Notes under the pieces: generated by a model
The model's database searches: none
What the model saw: only the letters and a program-made list of their open reading frames with translations
Told to the model about the DNA's origin: nothing
Source: Nilaparvata lugens
Taxonomy: Eukaryota; Arthropoda; Insecta; Hemiptera; Delphacidae
Assembly (NCBI RefSeq): GCF_014356525.2
Contig: NC_052509.1
Coordinates: 28,538,390-28,602,389 of the forward strand
DNA length: 64,000 nt
Reading direction: 5' to 3'
Program-made: the position numbers and the translations under genes
Shown: piece after piece, positions 46,881-57,380 of the stretch
Layout of the letters: each line of letters begins with the position of its first letter
How positions within the stretch are numbered: position 1 is the stretch's first letter

Positions 46881-47375
46881 TTCCTCTTTCCAATTTGATA
46901 AGACTTGACCACCTCTGTTGACGAAAGTCAATTGGAGGATGAAAAGATGCGGATTTCTTTATTTTACATGCTGAACTTAATATAATTAAAAATTCATTTA
47001 TTGACATAAAACATTTTTAAATGAATGCCAACGTCACAACAATTTTAAAGTTACATAATTTATAAGCTTCAGACAATAGAAAAAGGTTACATAGTATGAT
47101 GATTAGTCTAATCAAAAGTTATGTCAAAGAGTTATATCAGAATTTACCTTCTTATAATTATAATCTAGGAATCGGCAACTTTATATAAACCTTCATCCTT
47201 AAAGATATTTTTACTGTGTTTTTGAAAACTATACCCTAAAGATCTCTAACAATTACTTTATATAATCAGTCATATAATTTTGTACCTGTTTAAAGCCACC
47301 ACCCTTCTTCGAGATCTAAGATTCAGTTCTAAGGAATGATCCTGTGCCTAGTATTTATAACTCGCACTTTGCACT
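46881..47375. other. Interior of the 12-kb element, no feature
   Basis: AT-rich sequence with nothing recognised. Confidence 0.4.
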
Positions 47376-47380
47376 CGGCA

Positions 47381-47395
47381 GGGGGCTTCGCCCCC
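47381..47395. other. GC-rich hairpin GGGGGCTTCGCCCCC
   Basis: A perfect 5-bp G/C stem extended by the CTTCG loop, in otherwise AT-rich DNA. A UUCG-type tetraloop would be very stable in RNA. Confidence 0.6.
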
Positions 47396-47652
47396 GGCAC
47401 CTCTGAAAATGTTTTTCTGGTTTATAATTCATTTTTGGTTGAAACCTTTTCTTTCGATAGAATTATCCAATAAAACGTTAGATAATTCTGAATTTATTTC
47501 AACTCTTCTCTCATGAATTATACAAAAGTCATTGTTTCGAAGAAGTAGTTGCCATGAAACTGAGAGACAAGGAAGAAGATAGGAAATGGTATTGAATAGA
47601 AAGTGATTGAGAAACAACAGCCAGCAGGTAGTGTGCCATCCAGGATAGGGTC

Positions 47653-47790
47653 GGTTGCACAAAAGGCTGTCAAACTTTAACCATGATTGAATGCTATGTG
47701 AAGAGAAGCATTCTTTTCAAAAAAGACTTCCCTAATTGCTTCTTTTGGCATTTGATCATGATTAAAATTCAACAGGCTCTTGTGCAACTG
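47653..47790. mobile_element. Hairpin MITE
   Basis: 47653-47694 (GGTTGCACAAAAGGCTGT, TTTAACCATGAT) and 47747-47790 are inverted copies, about 80% identical, around a ~50-bp loop. No coding content. Confidence 0.85.
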
Positions 47791-47862
47791 GGAAAACCGT
47801 TAATTTGGAGTAATCATAAAATATCTTGTGATTTATAATTAGATTTCCTATTGAATAGGTCA

Positions 47863-47949
47863 AAGGCCTATTCATACAGCAACCACATAGTACAAATTGT
47901 GTTATTGTATTATGTGGTCGCTGTATTCATAGCCCAAAACATAGGCCTT
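47863..47949. repeat. Short fold-back hairpin
   Basis: AGGCCTATTCATACAGC and ACCACATAGTACAA are mirrored by TTGTATTATGTGGT, GCTGTATTCATAG and ATAGGCCT, giving a near-complete stem of about 35 bp. Confidence 0.8.
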
Positions 47950-49673
47950 AGAAGTCTTGCTGCCCTGACAACTACCTGTTCATTGGAATAGAAACTAGTT
48001 TTCATATTTCAACCATGGTATCTTTAGTTAACTCAAAAAATACGAGAATAATTACTTTCTATGTGACAATAGGAAACATGAAAATAATAAACAAGTCAAC
48101 ACCACGAAGCTATAAAAAATGTGAGAAGCTTATTTTTCTTGTAGAAATCGTATTGTTAAATTATTCATTATTCATAAATACAATTAAACTTTGTACACTG
48201 GAAAGTAAAATAATAATGATAATAAGACAAATAAGTACTCCACATTTGATACCTACATGTTCTCCAATGATAATATGTAATTACACAACACAAGATAAGG
48301 GTTTTTAATAGAAAATACAATAATAAAGGCAAATTATTATTCCACATTTGATATGTGAATGTTCTTCAAAGATAGCCGACTATGTGATTTCACAATAGGT
48401 AGCCTACACAACACACAGATGAAATTAGAAATAATAAATGAGGCTAATTGGATAAAATTACTCTATTATTACATTAATGAATTAACATTGATTTAAACAG
48501 AATTGCCTTTAGCAAGTAAATAGTGATTAACACAACGTTATTCAAGGGAAGAATGATTGTATCTGAAGCTCAAGACAGTTTTCTTGCAATTAGAGGAAGA
48601 TATAATTTTCAATGTAGGCTATTAACTTTTTGGAATGGAACATTCAAGGGTCAAACTATGCAATATTTACATTAAAAAGACAATATCGTTTTGAGTGAAC
48701 CAATGTTTGCAATGAAACGAAGAGCTAAACGAAGAACGAAGCTTATCTCTTGTCAATATCCTAAAATTAGCAAGTTCTTAAGCCCGGGGGAACTTACCAG
48801 TTTCTACAGTATTATTATCACCCTCCTGACTATTTCTAACCAATCCACTATTCGTCTCGTTTCGTTTTTTTTGTCTCATTTCATTGATGCGGTACAATGA
48901 ATACTGAATACTGTTCTGATTTCTCAAGTAATCATCATTTTTTTTATTTATTTAGGAACTTCGGCCGAAGTATATAGAATATTTGCAGTAGAAACACTTT
49001 ACTTACATGGGTTACTATTGTTCAAATTAAAAATCTTGTAGTACCCTTTATTATTAAAGACTTTAAAAAATAAGGATAATATGAAAGGAAAAGGAATTTC
49101 CTCTTTTTTGGAAATGAATACAGATGATAATATAATTTTTTTATTGTCTCTCCTGAAAATTACACATGGTAACCTTTTTAGCACAAGATATCAAGTTTAT
49201 GTAAAAATCGTTAAATATATAAAAATATATAGGTCTACTAACAATATATTTGTAAAAGTATATTTGCTTTTCAGAAAATAGATTTCTAGTTCTATTTCAA
49301 ATTCTAATTCTATTTGGCATTTGTTGCTTTTGTACTTTTTGAAATATACACAGGCTGATATTGTCACCGCCTGAATTCGGTAGATTTATTTCAAGTGTTT
49401 AAATATATCAGGTATAAACATTATTTAATAGCACCCATATTTAGTTTTCATAAAAATAGATTTCTAATTGTATTTCTAAATTATAAATTTCCAATTGACA
49501 GTCTTCTCACAACAATATTCAACAGTAAAACAGACAATATTCAAAGAAGAGGCAAGTTGAAAAGTCAAGAGTTCAAGTGTCTTGTGGTGAGGAAAAAATG
49601 TATTGAAAAAATAAATTTTTCTCAAATACAGTAGACAGGAAGATAATTCTTGACATCTATATACTTGATACGC

Positions 49674-49675
<2 letters not shown>
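47950..49675. other. Interior of the 12-kb element, no gene
   Basis: AT-rich. A 14-bp palindrome (ACTTCGGCCGAAGT) lies near 48959. Short frames here have no recognisable domain. Confidence 0.4.
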
Positions 49676-49718
<43 letters not shown>

Positions 49719-49726
49719 TATATATA
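49676..49726. repeat. (AT)n microsatellite
   Basis: About 50 bp of almost pure AT dinucleotides with one A insertion. Confidence 0.95.
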
Positions 49727-50028
49727 CTTGAAACTAAATGATGAATATTCAGTTTTTATTTATATTAATAGTAAGGCTAATACAGTTTATTAAAGTCATT
49801 AACACGAATTGAAAGTGGAAATTCTGCAAGTGAAATTAATAAGACTCTTACAAATAAGCCAGGAAACTATGAAACAGTCCAAGAAATTCCTCTTAATGAT
49901 AATATTTTTTTAAGATTAACAGTGAATTGAGGAACCCTCCCGTAGAGGCGGTGGGAACTAAAAAACATAAATATAGAAGTAGGAAAAATGATACTATTGA
50001 GGCAAGAAGCAGGTTGACAAAATATGAT

Positions 50029-50168
50029 GTAGTAATCTTCCATCAAAACATCCAGCACTTGGAGTCAAGAATAGACTCCCTAATAATCACATTGTAGGAA
50101 TTAAAACCGGATACTGTAATAGTAACCAAACATAAATTAGATGAAAATGAAATTCAATTAAAGAATCA
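50029..50168 (+). pseudogene. LINE EEP endonuclease N-terminal scrap
   Basis: The frame reads VVIFHQNIQHLESRIDSL, a TAG, then ELKPDTVIVTKHKLDENEIQ, the first ~45 residues of an EEP domain. It is cut at about 50168 where the opposite-strand FLYWCH frame ends. Confidence 0.7.
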
Positions 50169-50442
50169 AAATACCAGGATATTCCTGTATGAGTTGATAT
50201 GTAAGAAAGTCGTTTAAGGGGGAAGGCAGAGGATCTGGGCTGTGATTATGGCAAGGAAAATTTTCATTTTTTGTAATGTTTTTACTTCTATGTTCAACCC
50301 AAATCCTAGCTCTACACGTGCTTAAGTAGCAACGGTAATGTGTTTTCACCCTTGATATGCTAATATACTGGTAATAGAAACCATCGTTGCAAGTGAAAAG
50401 TGTCGCACCACGACGTACCCCGGGAATCTCCCTTAATGCCAT
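50158..50442 (-). CDS. FLYWCH-type zinc-finger fragment
   Basis: 94 residues from an ATG at 50442 (MALREIPGVRRGATLFT). The core reads DGFYYQYISI, THYRCYLSTCRARIWVEH and NFPCHNHSPDPL. The aromatic-rich start, x-C-x4-C and H-N-H spacing match FLYWCH, with Tyr in place of the usual Trp. FLYWCH modules bind DNA and occur in Mutator-like transposases, host regulators and some LINE ORF1s. Only the N-terminal finger is present. It may be a remnant of the 12-kb element's own gene or a later insert. Confidence 0.6.
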   Translation of the reverse strand: MALREIPGVRRGATLFTCNDGFYYQYISISRVKTHYRCYLSTCRARIWVEHRSKNITKNENFPCHNHSPDPLPSPLNDFLTYQLIQEYPGILIL

Positions 50443-50878
50443 TAGGTACTGTATAGAAAATAATTACATGTGACCTCTGAACCGAACTAAACACACTACT
50501 TCCTCCACTACTGAATTAGGATACAATACTAATTACAAAAACACTACTTAGATTATCCTCTACATTAGCATAAATGGGAGAACCGTGTTAGGTGAAAATT
50601 GTTATCACGCCATCAGAACCATTCAAGCAAGGACACTCTAGATGTACTGGCCGTGCTCTTCCCCTACCACTTTGGGTAATGGTACGTCCCGGACTGTGTC
50701 CCGGGGATTCCCGTATTCCCCCACTGAAATAGATACGTTGAAACCTCCATTTAACAATTGAAACTACCCCAATTGAATTTTTGAGCTCCGTATGAACTAA
50801 AATAGCATCGACTCACTCAGTTTCAAGCGTTAGCTCATGTGGGTACTGCTTCGGTGATTATGTGCAGTGCAGTTAATC

Positions 50879-51019
50879 ATGCCTTATATATGCTGTGTAC
50901 CAGGCTTTAGAAGCAATTATGATAGATTATCTAAGCTATCAGTATTTTCGTTCCCCAAGGACTTAAATAGGGCTGAAATATGGCTTCCAGCTATACACAA
51001 AAGTAATATTATGGATTGA
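50879..51019 (+). pseudogene. THAP zinc-finger remnant
   Basis: The ATG at 50879 gives MPYICCVPGFRSNYD and SVFSFPKDLNRAEIWLPAIH before a TGA at 51017. The Cys-Cys near the start, FSFPKD and an R-x3-W block are the hallmarks of a THAP domain. The third zinc ligand is replaced (GFRS where GCxS is usual). Confidence 0.6.
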
Positions 51020-51100
51020 CTAAATCCATGTCAAGCCCGAAATAACATATTATAAAGGTCGAAAATTCGAAGGTTTAGCTGTTCAATCAAATGAAAATTC

Positions 51101-51328
51101 ATGCAATTTAACAATTCATGGTATCCTCTCTGTTATGTTTTAGGCTTATCTCCTTGTAAAGATTTAACAGGAGATCAGTTATATGATCTCACTCTACAAA
51201 TCTCAGGGTTGTTGACTGAATCAGGATGCAACGTTTTTAGTATAATTTCTGATAACAATCGTATTAACAGTTCAATGTTAAAAATGTTATGTGGAGGAGC
51301 TCTGAAATCTAAGTTTGTCAATATATAG
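51101..51328 (+). pseudogene. P-element/THAP9-like transposase fragment
   Basis: LTGDQLYDLTLQISGLLTES, then CNVFSIISDNNRINSSMLKM, resembles the RNase H-like segment of P-superfamily transposases (a SDN-x-x-N motif after a hydrophobic strand). It lies 80 bp after the THAP remnant in the same orientation, as expected for an internally deleted P-like element. The family call is moderate. Confidence 0.5.
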
Positions 51329-51484
51329 AGAGCTCCAAGTGATTTCATTTTATTCAGAATTTTATTATCTGAAAAAAGGCGAGAGCAAATTTAACTGTCC
51401 GACGACTGGATTTGGCGGAAATAAGCTGAAAACTAGAAAGTGAACCGAAAATACGAGGTGTTTGGGCCATTCTGTATCTAGCAT

Positions 51485-51660
51485 AAGGAAATTTTGCATG
51501 CAAAAATTGGTTCTGGACTTCTCTTATGTATCCAAACAAGATATTGAAAATACAGAACTAGATTATTATATTGAAAGCACATCCCCTTTTTCATGTCTAT
51601 TATTGCTTGTCTATATAATATTGACTGGACTAATATCAAACATAACATTTTAGGTTCTGA
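51485..51660 (+). repeat. Direct repeat copy 1 (3' of P-like remnant)
   Basis: Shares AAATTTTGCATG, AAATTGGTTCT and CTTCTCT-ATGTATCCAAAC, and a later GACTGGACTA, with 54394-54540. Confidence 0.65.
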
Positions 51661-51744
51661 AAAACATATGTGTAATTTGATTTACTATCAATAATTTCAA
51701 CATCGATAATACCTACACCAGATACTGAACTCTACCTCAAATGG

Positions 51745-51965
51745 ATATGAAGGTATTTTCACACATGCCGAACCGAAGCTCGAACAGCGTAGCGAATCGT
51801 ACAATCCGCCCTGCAGCGAACATTAGCCATATGTTTCATAATTTTTAAACTCAGCTGTTGAACAACCGCCGCGAAGTTCTCCGAACCGTTCGACGTCCCT
51901 CTAGCCGCTCTTTCAACCGTTCTCCACGCCGTTCGCCGAACGCTGAACTTTTCAGCCAATCAGAG
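51745..51965. repeat. GC-rich patch with GTTCG/CGAAC motifs
   Basis: Many CGAAC/GTTCG pentamers in both orientations suggest a decayed fold-back element. The arms are too diverged to define. Confidence 0.35.
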
Positions 51966-52563
51966 CCCTCGATTAAAATTCGCTTTGCAGCTTGCGGTCC
52001 AATTTTGGCTATTCATCACAAGTGGAAAACATGAAATACTTTCGCGAATATTAATACAGTACAGGCCTCTTCTGATAATCTATATTTTGAACAATTCATT
52101 GTCATGAATAATACATTAGGAATCGATAAATAATGTTTAATGCAAATAGAATCATTTCTGAAAAATTAATGATTGGATCAATTTCAATATAAAAATATTT
52201 TTGACCAAGAACTAAGTATCATGACAATTATTTCCTTTTAAAATTATAATCACTTTGTAATGTTTAAACTAATAATATTAATTTCACCAACTAACCAATA
52301 ATTTGACTGGAATAGATTCTGTAATTTTAATATCCTATATATTTTAATAAATACTACAGCATATACTAACTCACAAAAAGTGACACCTTTATAAATATTT
52401 TCCACTCGCCATCGATTTTTGTTGGTAAGAACCTTGATCATTGTTATTTCACGAAAAAGTGGGTAGAGTTGAATAATTTCCCCCAAAAGGTGTCTGGTTT
52501 AGTCTATGTTTTGGCAACCAAAAAAACGTACTCAGGTGGATAGGATCTTTTCAGGCTCACCAA

Positions 52564-52794
52564 TCTATACTATAATAAAGTAAAGAGCTGGCTTATATTA
52601 GTACAGGATAGGAAAATTATGTTTGACGCACGTCTGAACTACTGGACTGATCAACTTGAAATTTTGCATATAGATACTTAATTAACCGAGGATGGTTATA
52701 GGCCTGTTTTAAATTCTTCAAATTCTAATTACGTCAAGTTTTCAATTTGTCAAGTTCTAAAATAGACCCTTGCAGAGCACGGGTTACATGCTAG
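52564..52794 (+). mobile_element. Short non-autonomous Helitron
   Basis: Begins TCTATACTATAATAAAG after an A and ends GGGTTACATGCTAG before a T. These are the TC...CTAG ends and A/T insertion site of Helitrons. About 230 bp, no Rep/helicase. Confidence 0.65.
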
Positions 52795-53019
52795 TCAATA
52801 ATAAAGTTTTGATCAAGGAATAAGGGAGTGTTATTTCCATCGATTTGCAACATTCAGAACAGTACTGAACTGTACTCAGTCAGTCTATCAGTGACTTGAC
52901 TTAATGTCTTAAATGAGGAGAAGGCTGAAAAGATTGAATAAAAAAATATCATAGAGATTTACAATTTATTGATGAAAATATAAACACATCGAAGAATGCG
53001 TTTTTGCATTGTGGGTACT

Positions 53020-53800
53020 AGTCCAGGCAATGAATGCTCAAAAAAGTTTATAGAAGGAAAAGTTAGGAAGACAATTTTTGACCCCGCGGATCTCTTTAGG
53101 GTAGTAAGGTGGTGAACATTTCGAAAGTCCCCATCTCTACCCACTGTGCTGAGGGGGTGGTGGTGGTGGTGGTTCAAAAGTACAATTTTTTGGTTTCTTG
53201 CATATAACTCGAAAACTATACATCTTACGGACATGACTGTACAATAAAACATTGAAGCTTACATAATTTCCTACAATATTCATTCCACGACTTTTTCTAT
53301 ATCTTCCATACTTTGAATAAAAAAAATTCAAAAATTTGATGAAAACCTGTTATTCCAACAATTACACACTTTCAAGACCGGATTTCTCGAAAACTGTTGG
53401 AAATATCACAAAACTCCACTCAACAGGAATTGTAGAGAATTTATCAAACTTTATTTAGAGCAGTTATCTTGGTTGAACGCATTGTTGCAAAGATATAAGC
53501 GTGGAAGCAAAAACCTAAAGAATGCAACATTTAAATCACCCTCATCACTTCAAAAAATGGGGTAGGGATGGGGACTTCTGATATGTTCTCCTCCTAACTA
53601 GTATCAACAACGCTGCTAAGTCAAAAATTGTGTTCAAAACACTCCTTCAAAATTCCTTTGTCAATTGGTCAATTGTTGCAAAACTGGAAATTTCATATTC
53701 AACACTAGATAAAGCTGCTGCAAAAGTCGTAGGGAAATGCGTAAAAGTGTGGAATTATACATCAAATTGAAGAGAATTTGATGCTCTATGAGCTCACAAT
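53020..53800. repeat. Repeat-family copies in both orientations
   Basis: A + copy starts near 53048 (GACAATTTTTGACCCCGC, later CCCATCTCTACCC). A - copy is near 53540-53660 (GGGTAGGGATGGGG, TCAAAAATTGTGTTC). Same family as 45700-46880. Confidence 0.65.
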
Positions 53801-54243
53801 TAGCATGGATTTTCTCCATGGGTTTCAAAATTTTCATTTTGATTGTTGCATTCTTTTAAAGCTGCTACATTTTTCTCTTCAAATACCTTAACACATAGCT
53901 TGACATTTTGCCTTTCAAGGGAACTTGGGAAGAGAACTTTTCTGTCGAGTGCAGGTGCTAATTTGATAACACTATTCGCTTCTGAGTAATAAAACGTTTT
54001 CAAGTGAGAAAAGCTTGCAGTGAGGATACTATCATGGTTAGCAGAATCTGGTACGTGAAAGATTTGTTTTGAGTCAGTCTGATTCAACCAGTTGTTACGA
54101 ATACATTCCAAGATATGTACAGAATCAAATAGTAAAAAATATACTATGTGAGGGATCAATATATGTAATGTGTTCTGAGTCACAAAAACGAGTAAAATTT
54201 CAACAAAATAATAAATTTTAATGAATTTTAGTTTTCAATCAAC

Positions 54244-54393
54244 AATATCTTCTGATTGCTACAATTCAAATGTATAATCCAGGATCCTTTGGGCGTGATT
54301 TTGTGCACTCTCCGGTCTCAGGTTGAAGAGCACAAAATTACGCCCTGAGGGATTTTGAATTATACATTTAAATTGTGACAATTAGAGGATATT
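54244..54393. mobile_element. Fold-back MITE
   Basis: 54244-54306 and 54330-54393 are inverted copies, about 85% identical (ATTCAAATGTATAATCC, GGGCGTGATTTTGTGC), around a 23-bp loop. Confidence 0.88.
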
Positions 54394-54540
54394 GAAAATT
54401 TTGCATGAAAAATTGGTTCTAGACTCTAGACTTCTCTAATGTATCCAAACGATTTATTGAAAAATCAAACTAAAATATATATTGCAAACACTAATGTATC
54501 CGGTAGTGACTGGACTATAATGTTTTAAAGGGTAAAGGGT
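54394..54540 (+). repeat. Direct repeat copy 2
   Basis: Matches 51485-51660. The fold-back MITE sits directly at its 5' edge. Confidence 0.6.
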
Positions 54541-55248
54541 AGATTAGGGAGTTTCGATTTTTCTTCTAAATTGCCTTTTTCGTATTATTCAAAATACATA
54601 GTTATAATCGTATAATGGTGCTACATTTTGATGATTAACATACTTTTGCACTTTTGAAATTGTTATTTGAGAATATTATATTTTTCCAATAAACATGTGT
54701 TTCAACCAGCAAGGAAAACCGGGAAAAACGTGAAATATACGGGGAATGTACGGGAATTTCCTGAACCTGATTCAGTGGACACTGTATAGAGATTAGGTTA
54801 AAATTTTGTCAATAACTTCGGTCCAAACGCGTCTTAAGTCAACTCGCTAACGCTCATTCAATAAATGTAATTGAATTAAAAATATCTGAATAATAGTTAC
54901 AGAACAGAGTTGAAACGAATATATAATAATAACAACAATGTTATTATCATATTTAATTCTATTAATGTAATATTTTACAATATTAATTCTATTATTATTA
55001 TAGTTTTAAATATCGTAATAATAATGATATAATAATATTTGTACTAATAATAACAACAATGTTATTATCATTAGTACAAAGTTATGCCAAAGTTATAAAA
55101 TCAAAATAATTTGTTATTATGACAAAACAATAATAATAGAATGAATAGACTCATATAATAGAACCCCAGCAATAATAAGAATTCAATCATGGCAATATAT
55201 TCAATACCCTCTTGAATATTATATAAAGAGATGATAATTTGGCCGGTG
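54541..55248. other. Interior of the 12-kb element, AT-rich
   Basis: ATT/AAT-rich low-complexity sequence, with an inverted pair around AATAACAACAATGTTATTATCAT-type segments at 54925-54950 and 55045-55070. No gene. Confidence 0.45.
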
Positions 55249-55345
55249 GATGATGATGATGATGACAAGGAGGAGGAGGAGGAGGAGAGGAGGAGGAGGA
55301 GGAGGAGAAGGAGTAGGAGGAGGAGGAGGAGTAGGAGTAGGAGGA
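55249..55345. repeat. (GGA)n/(GAT)n purine tract
   Basis: GAT units pass into an almost pure GGA/GGAGA purine strand. Frames across it are low-complexity artefacts. Confidence 0.95.
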
Positions 55346-55619
55346 TGAGCTTGTGGCTGTAGAGGGGTTGGTGGAGGTGGATGAGGATGATGAGGAGACG
55401 ATGACGAAAGGAAAAAGGTGAAAACGATGACGTCATAATCAGTGAGTTGCGAGTTAGCGACTTCCAAAGTTTGCCAATTCCAATTCTCCACAATTTTCTG
55501 GCCAGAATCAGCGGGTTCCAGAGTTAGCCAATTCTGTCGGAGACAGAATCAGTGAGTTCCTAGCCAGTCACTTCCACAACCACAGCTAGCCAAATTCCAG
55601 TTAGCCAATTCCGCGTTCC

Positions 55620-55628
55620 ATCCACCGT
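55620..55628. repeat. 9-bp duplication ATCCACCGT, right
   Basis: Right copy of the duplication bounding the 12.15-kb element. Confidence 0.85.
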
Positions 55629-55925
55629 CAGTCCAAGAAATCCGGCCTTATTAGAAATCAAGGGGTCGCTCACGTATGGTCTTAAACTGAAGACAACTGT
55701 CTGTGTCTTGGCTTGGTTCAATAGAAAACCATTAGCTGCAAACCAATCAGATACCTGTGTCATTGCATTATTGGCCCCTTCACCAACTTTCAGAATATCA
55801 CGACCAGTATTCATCAGAGTAGTGTCATCTGCATAAATATATTTGTATTGGCATCCATATTATAAGGTAAGTCATTTACAGCTATCAAAAAAAGCAGGGG
55901 CCCAAGAATTACTTGCCAATGACTT
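55629..55925 (-). pseudogene. LINE RT 5' part (split LINE, right piece)
   Basis: - strand: VILGPLLFLIAVNDLPYN, then across a frameshift the YADDT region, AMTQVSDWFAANGFLLNQAK, TQTVVFSLRP and KAGFLGLTVD. It ends precisely at the 9-bp duplication and continues at 43467. 5'-truncated near 55925. Confidence 0.82.
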
Positions 55926-56282
55926 GGCATCATGAATGATGAATGATAAGATATTGTGTATTTGATAGTATTGTCTTCATATTGTACTAGTACTAGTAGA
56001 ATGGTAGTAGTATAGTACAGTATGTTTATTATGTCGCGGACATCCAAAAACCATGTATGTAAAAAGAGGGGTTTTATATTCGTTGTGTGGCTACCCCAAA
56101 ATAGCATCACTATTTATATATAAAACATATGTAGAGTCATGTAATGTATACATTGAAGTATTGTCTGCTATATCGCTTTGCGTACGATAATGTAAGCATG
56201 CGTTTTTGCCAAGAGCAACAAGTGTTCCTTCATGAACAGTATTTTACCGGTATTCAAAGCCTCCAAATCTAGTTCCGTGAAG

Positions 56283-56830
56283 TTGGCCCCACCCATGAAA
56301 GCACTAACGTTAGAAATGGTACCATTGCTAGTGCTTCGTTAGTGCTGGATAGTGCTCTGAACCCCAACGTTAGTGCTTTCCCCGTTCAGGAGCTATAATG
56401 AAAAAACCTTGGGTTGGGCTTACTTCACGTGAACTTGGCCCCACCCAGTCAGATCTCGGCCTTCAAGTAAGATACAAGGTCGTAAATGGTATCATTGGTT
56501 AGTGCTTCGTTAGTGCTGGCAGGAGCACCAATCCCCATCGTTACTGCTTGTCGCGTTCAGGAGTTATGATGAAGAAACCTTGAGTAGGGCTAACTCCACA
56601 GTGAATTTGGCCACACCCAGTCAGTTCTCGGCCCCAAAATAAGATACATGTTCGTGAATGGTATCATTGGTTAGTGCTACGTTAGTGCTGGCAGGAGCAC
56701 CAATCCCCATCGTTAGTGCTTGTCGCGTTCAGGAGTTATGATGAAATAACCTTGGGTAGGGCTAACTTCACAGTGAACTTGGCCCCACCCAGTCAGATCT
56801 CGGCCCCCAAGTGAGATACAAGGTCGTAAG
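56283..56830. repeat. 172-bp tandem repeat, about 3 copies
   Basis: The anchor TTGGCC-CACCCA occurs at 56283, 56435, 56607 and 56779; spacings are 152, 172 and 172 bp. Units share CGTTAGTGCT, CCAATCCCCATCGTTA and CGCGTTCAGGAGTTATGATG. Confidence 0.9.
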
Positions 56831-57196
56831 AGCTGCGGGGTCAAAACTTGGAAATTGTGTTCCAAACTAAACTTTTCCGTTGACTAGACTATACATAAAA
56901 ATCGCTATTTTGTACAAAACTTGGATTTCAGCTGTGATCTTGAAAACTATTAATAAACCCATCATAAGATCATCGTTATTCAAAATTATCAAATATTCAC
57001 CAAGCATGATCAGTCAGTCAGTCTACGGACTTTGTGAAGAACGGACGAATTTTGTTTTGCTCTCGTAAGACTTGTGCCTGTCGTCTTTCACTCGTTCAAT
57101 GTTGTTCTAGTAAATCTAACCTAATTCCGTACTCAAATATAATTTGTTAAAGTGACTATTTCTTCGCTGTAATTACTTCTTCCACTGGTAGACGGT

Positions 57197-57380
57197 ATGA
57201 GTGCATGCGGGATTTGCTCCGTAGTCCTTGCGAGGACTCAGAAGGATAAAATCAAATGTGGTCAATGTAAGGACATGTACCATGCTAAGTGTGTAAATCT
57301 CACCTCTGTAGAACTTCAACATATCGCTGGTAAGCCGTGGTCGTGTAGTAAATGCCTTAAAATGAAGAGACTTGAAACTT
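57197..57380 (+). pseudogene. LINE ORF1 N-terminus: PHD finger
   Basis: The ATG at 57197 gives MSACGICSVVLARTQKDKIK, then CGQCKDMYHAKCVNL and GKPWSCSKCLKMKRLE: a complete Cys4-His-Cys3 PHD zinc finger of about 50 residues. Ligand spacing is standard and the conserved Trp before the last Cys pair is present. PHD fingers read histone tails, so it may guide the ribonucleoprotein to chromatin; that role is inferred. The frame is cut right after it by the 3' end of a reverse-strand LINE. Confidence 0.82.

Larger units (their letters stand above)
43468..55619. mobile_element. 12.15-kb long-TIR DNA element (MULE-like?)
   Basis: The terminal ~200 bp at each side (43468-43689 and 55425-55619) are diverged inverted repeats full of GAATTGGCTAACT-type motifs. 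They end internally in a shared CTGATTA...ACGTCATCG. The element is bounded by a 9-bp duplication and splits a LINE. Nine-base duplications and long TIRs are typical of Mutator-like elements. A FLYWCH finger, a domain often carried by animal Mutator-like transposases, lies inside. No intact transposase was found. Interior content: smaller TIR elements, MITEs, a Helitron, P-like and LINE scraps. Confidence 0.72.

Noticed and set aside
48691..48900. 69-codon frame rich in Lys/Arg
   Set aside because: No domain, AT-rich context, no homologous neighbour.
55101..55493. Leu/Ser- and Pro-rich frames on the - strand
   Set aside because: Translation of the GGA/GAT microsatellite.
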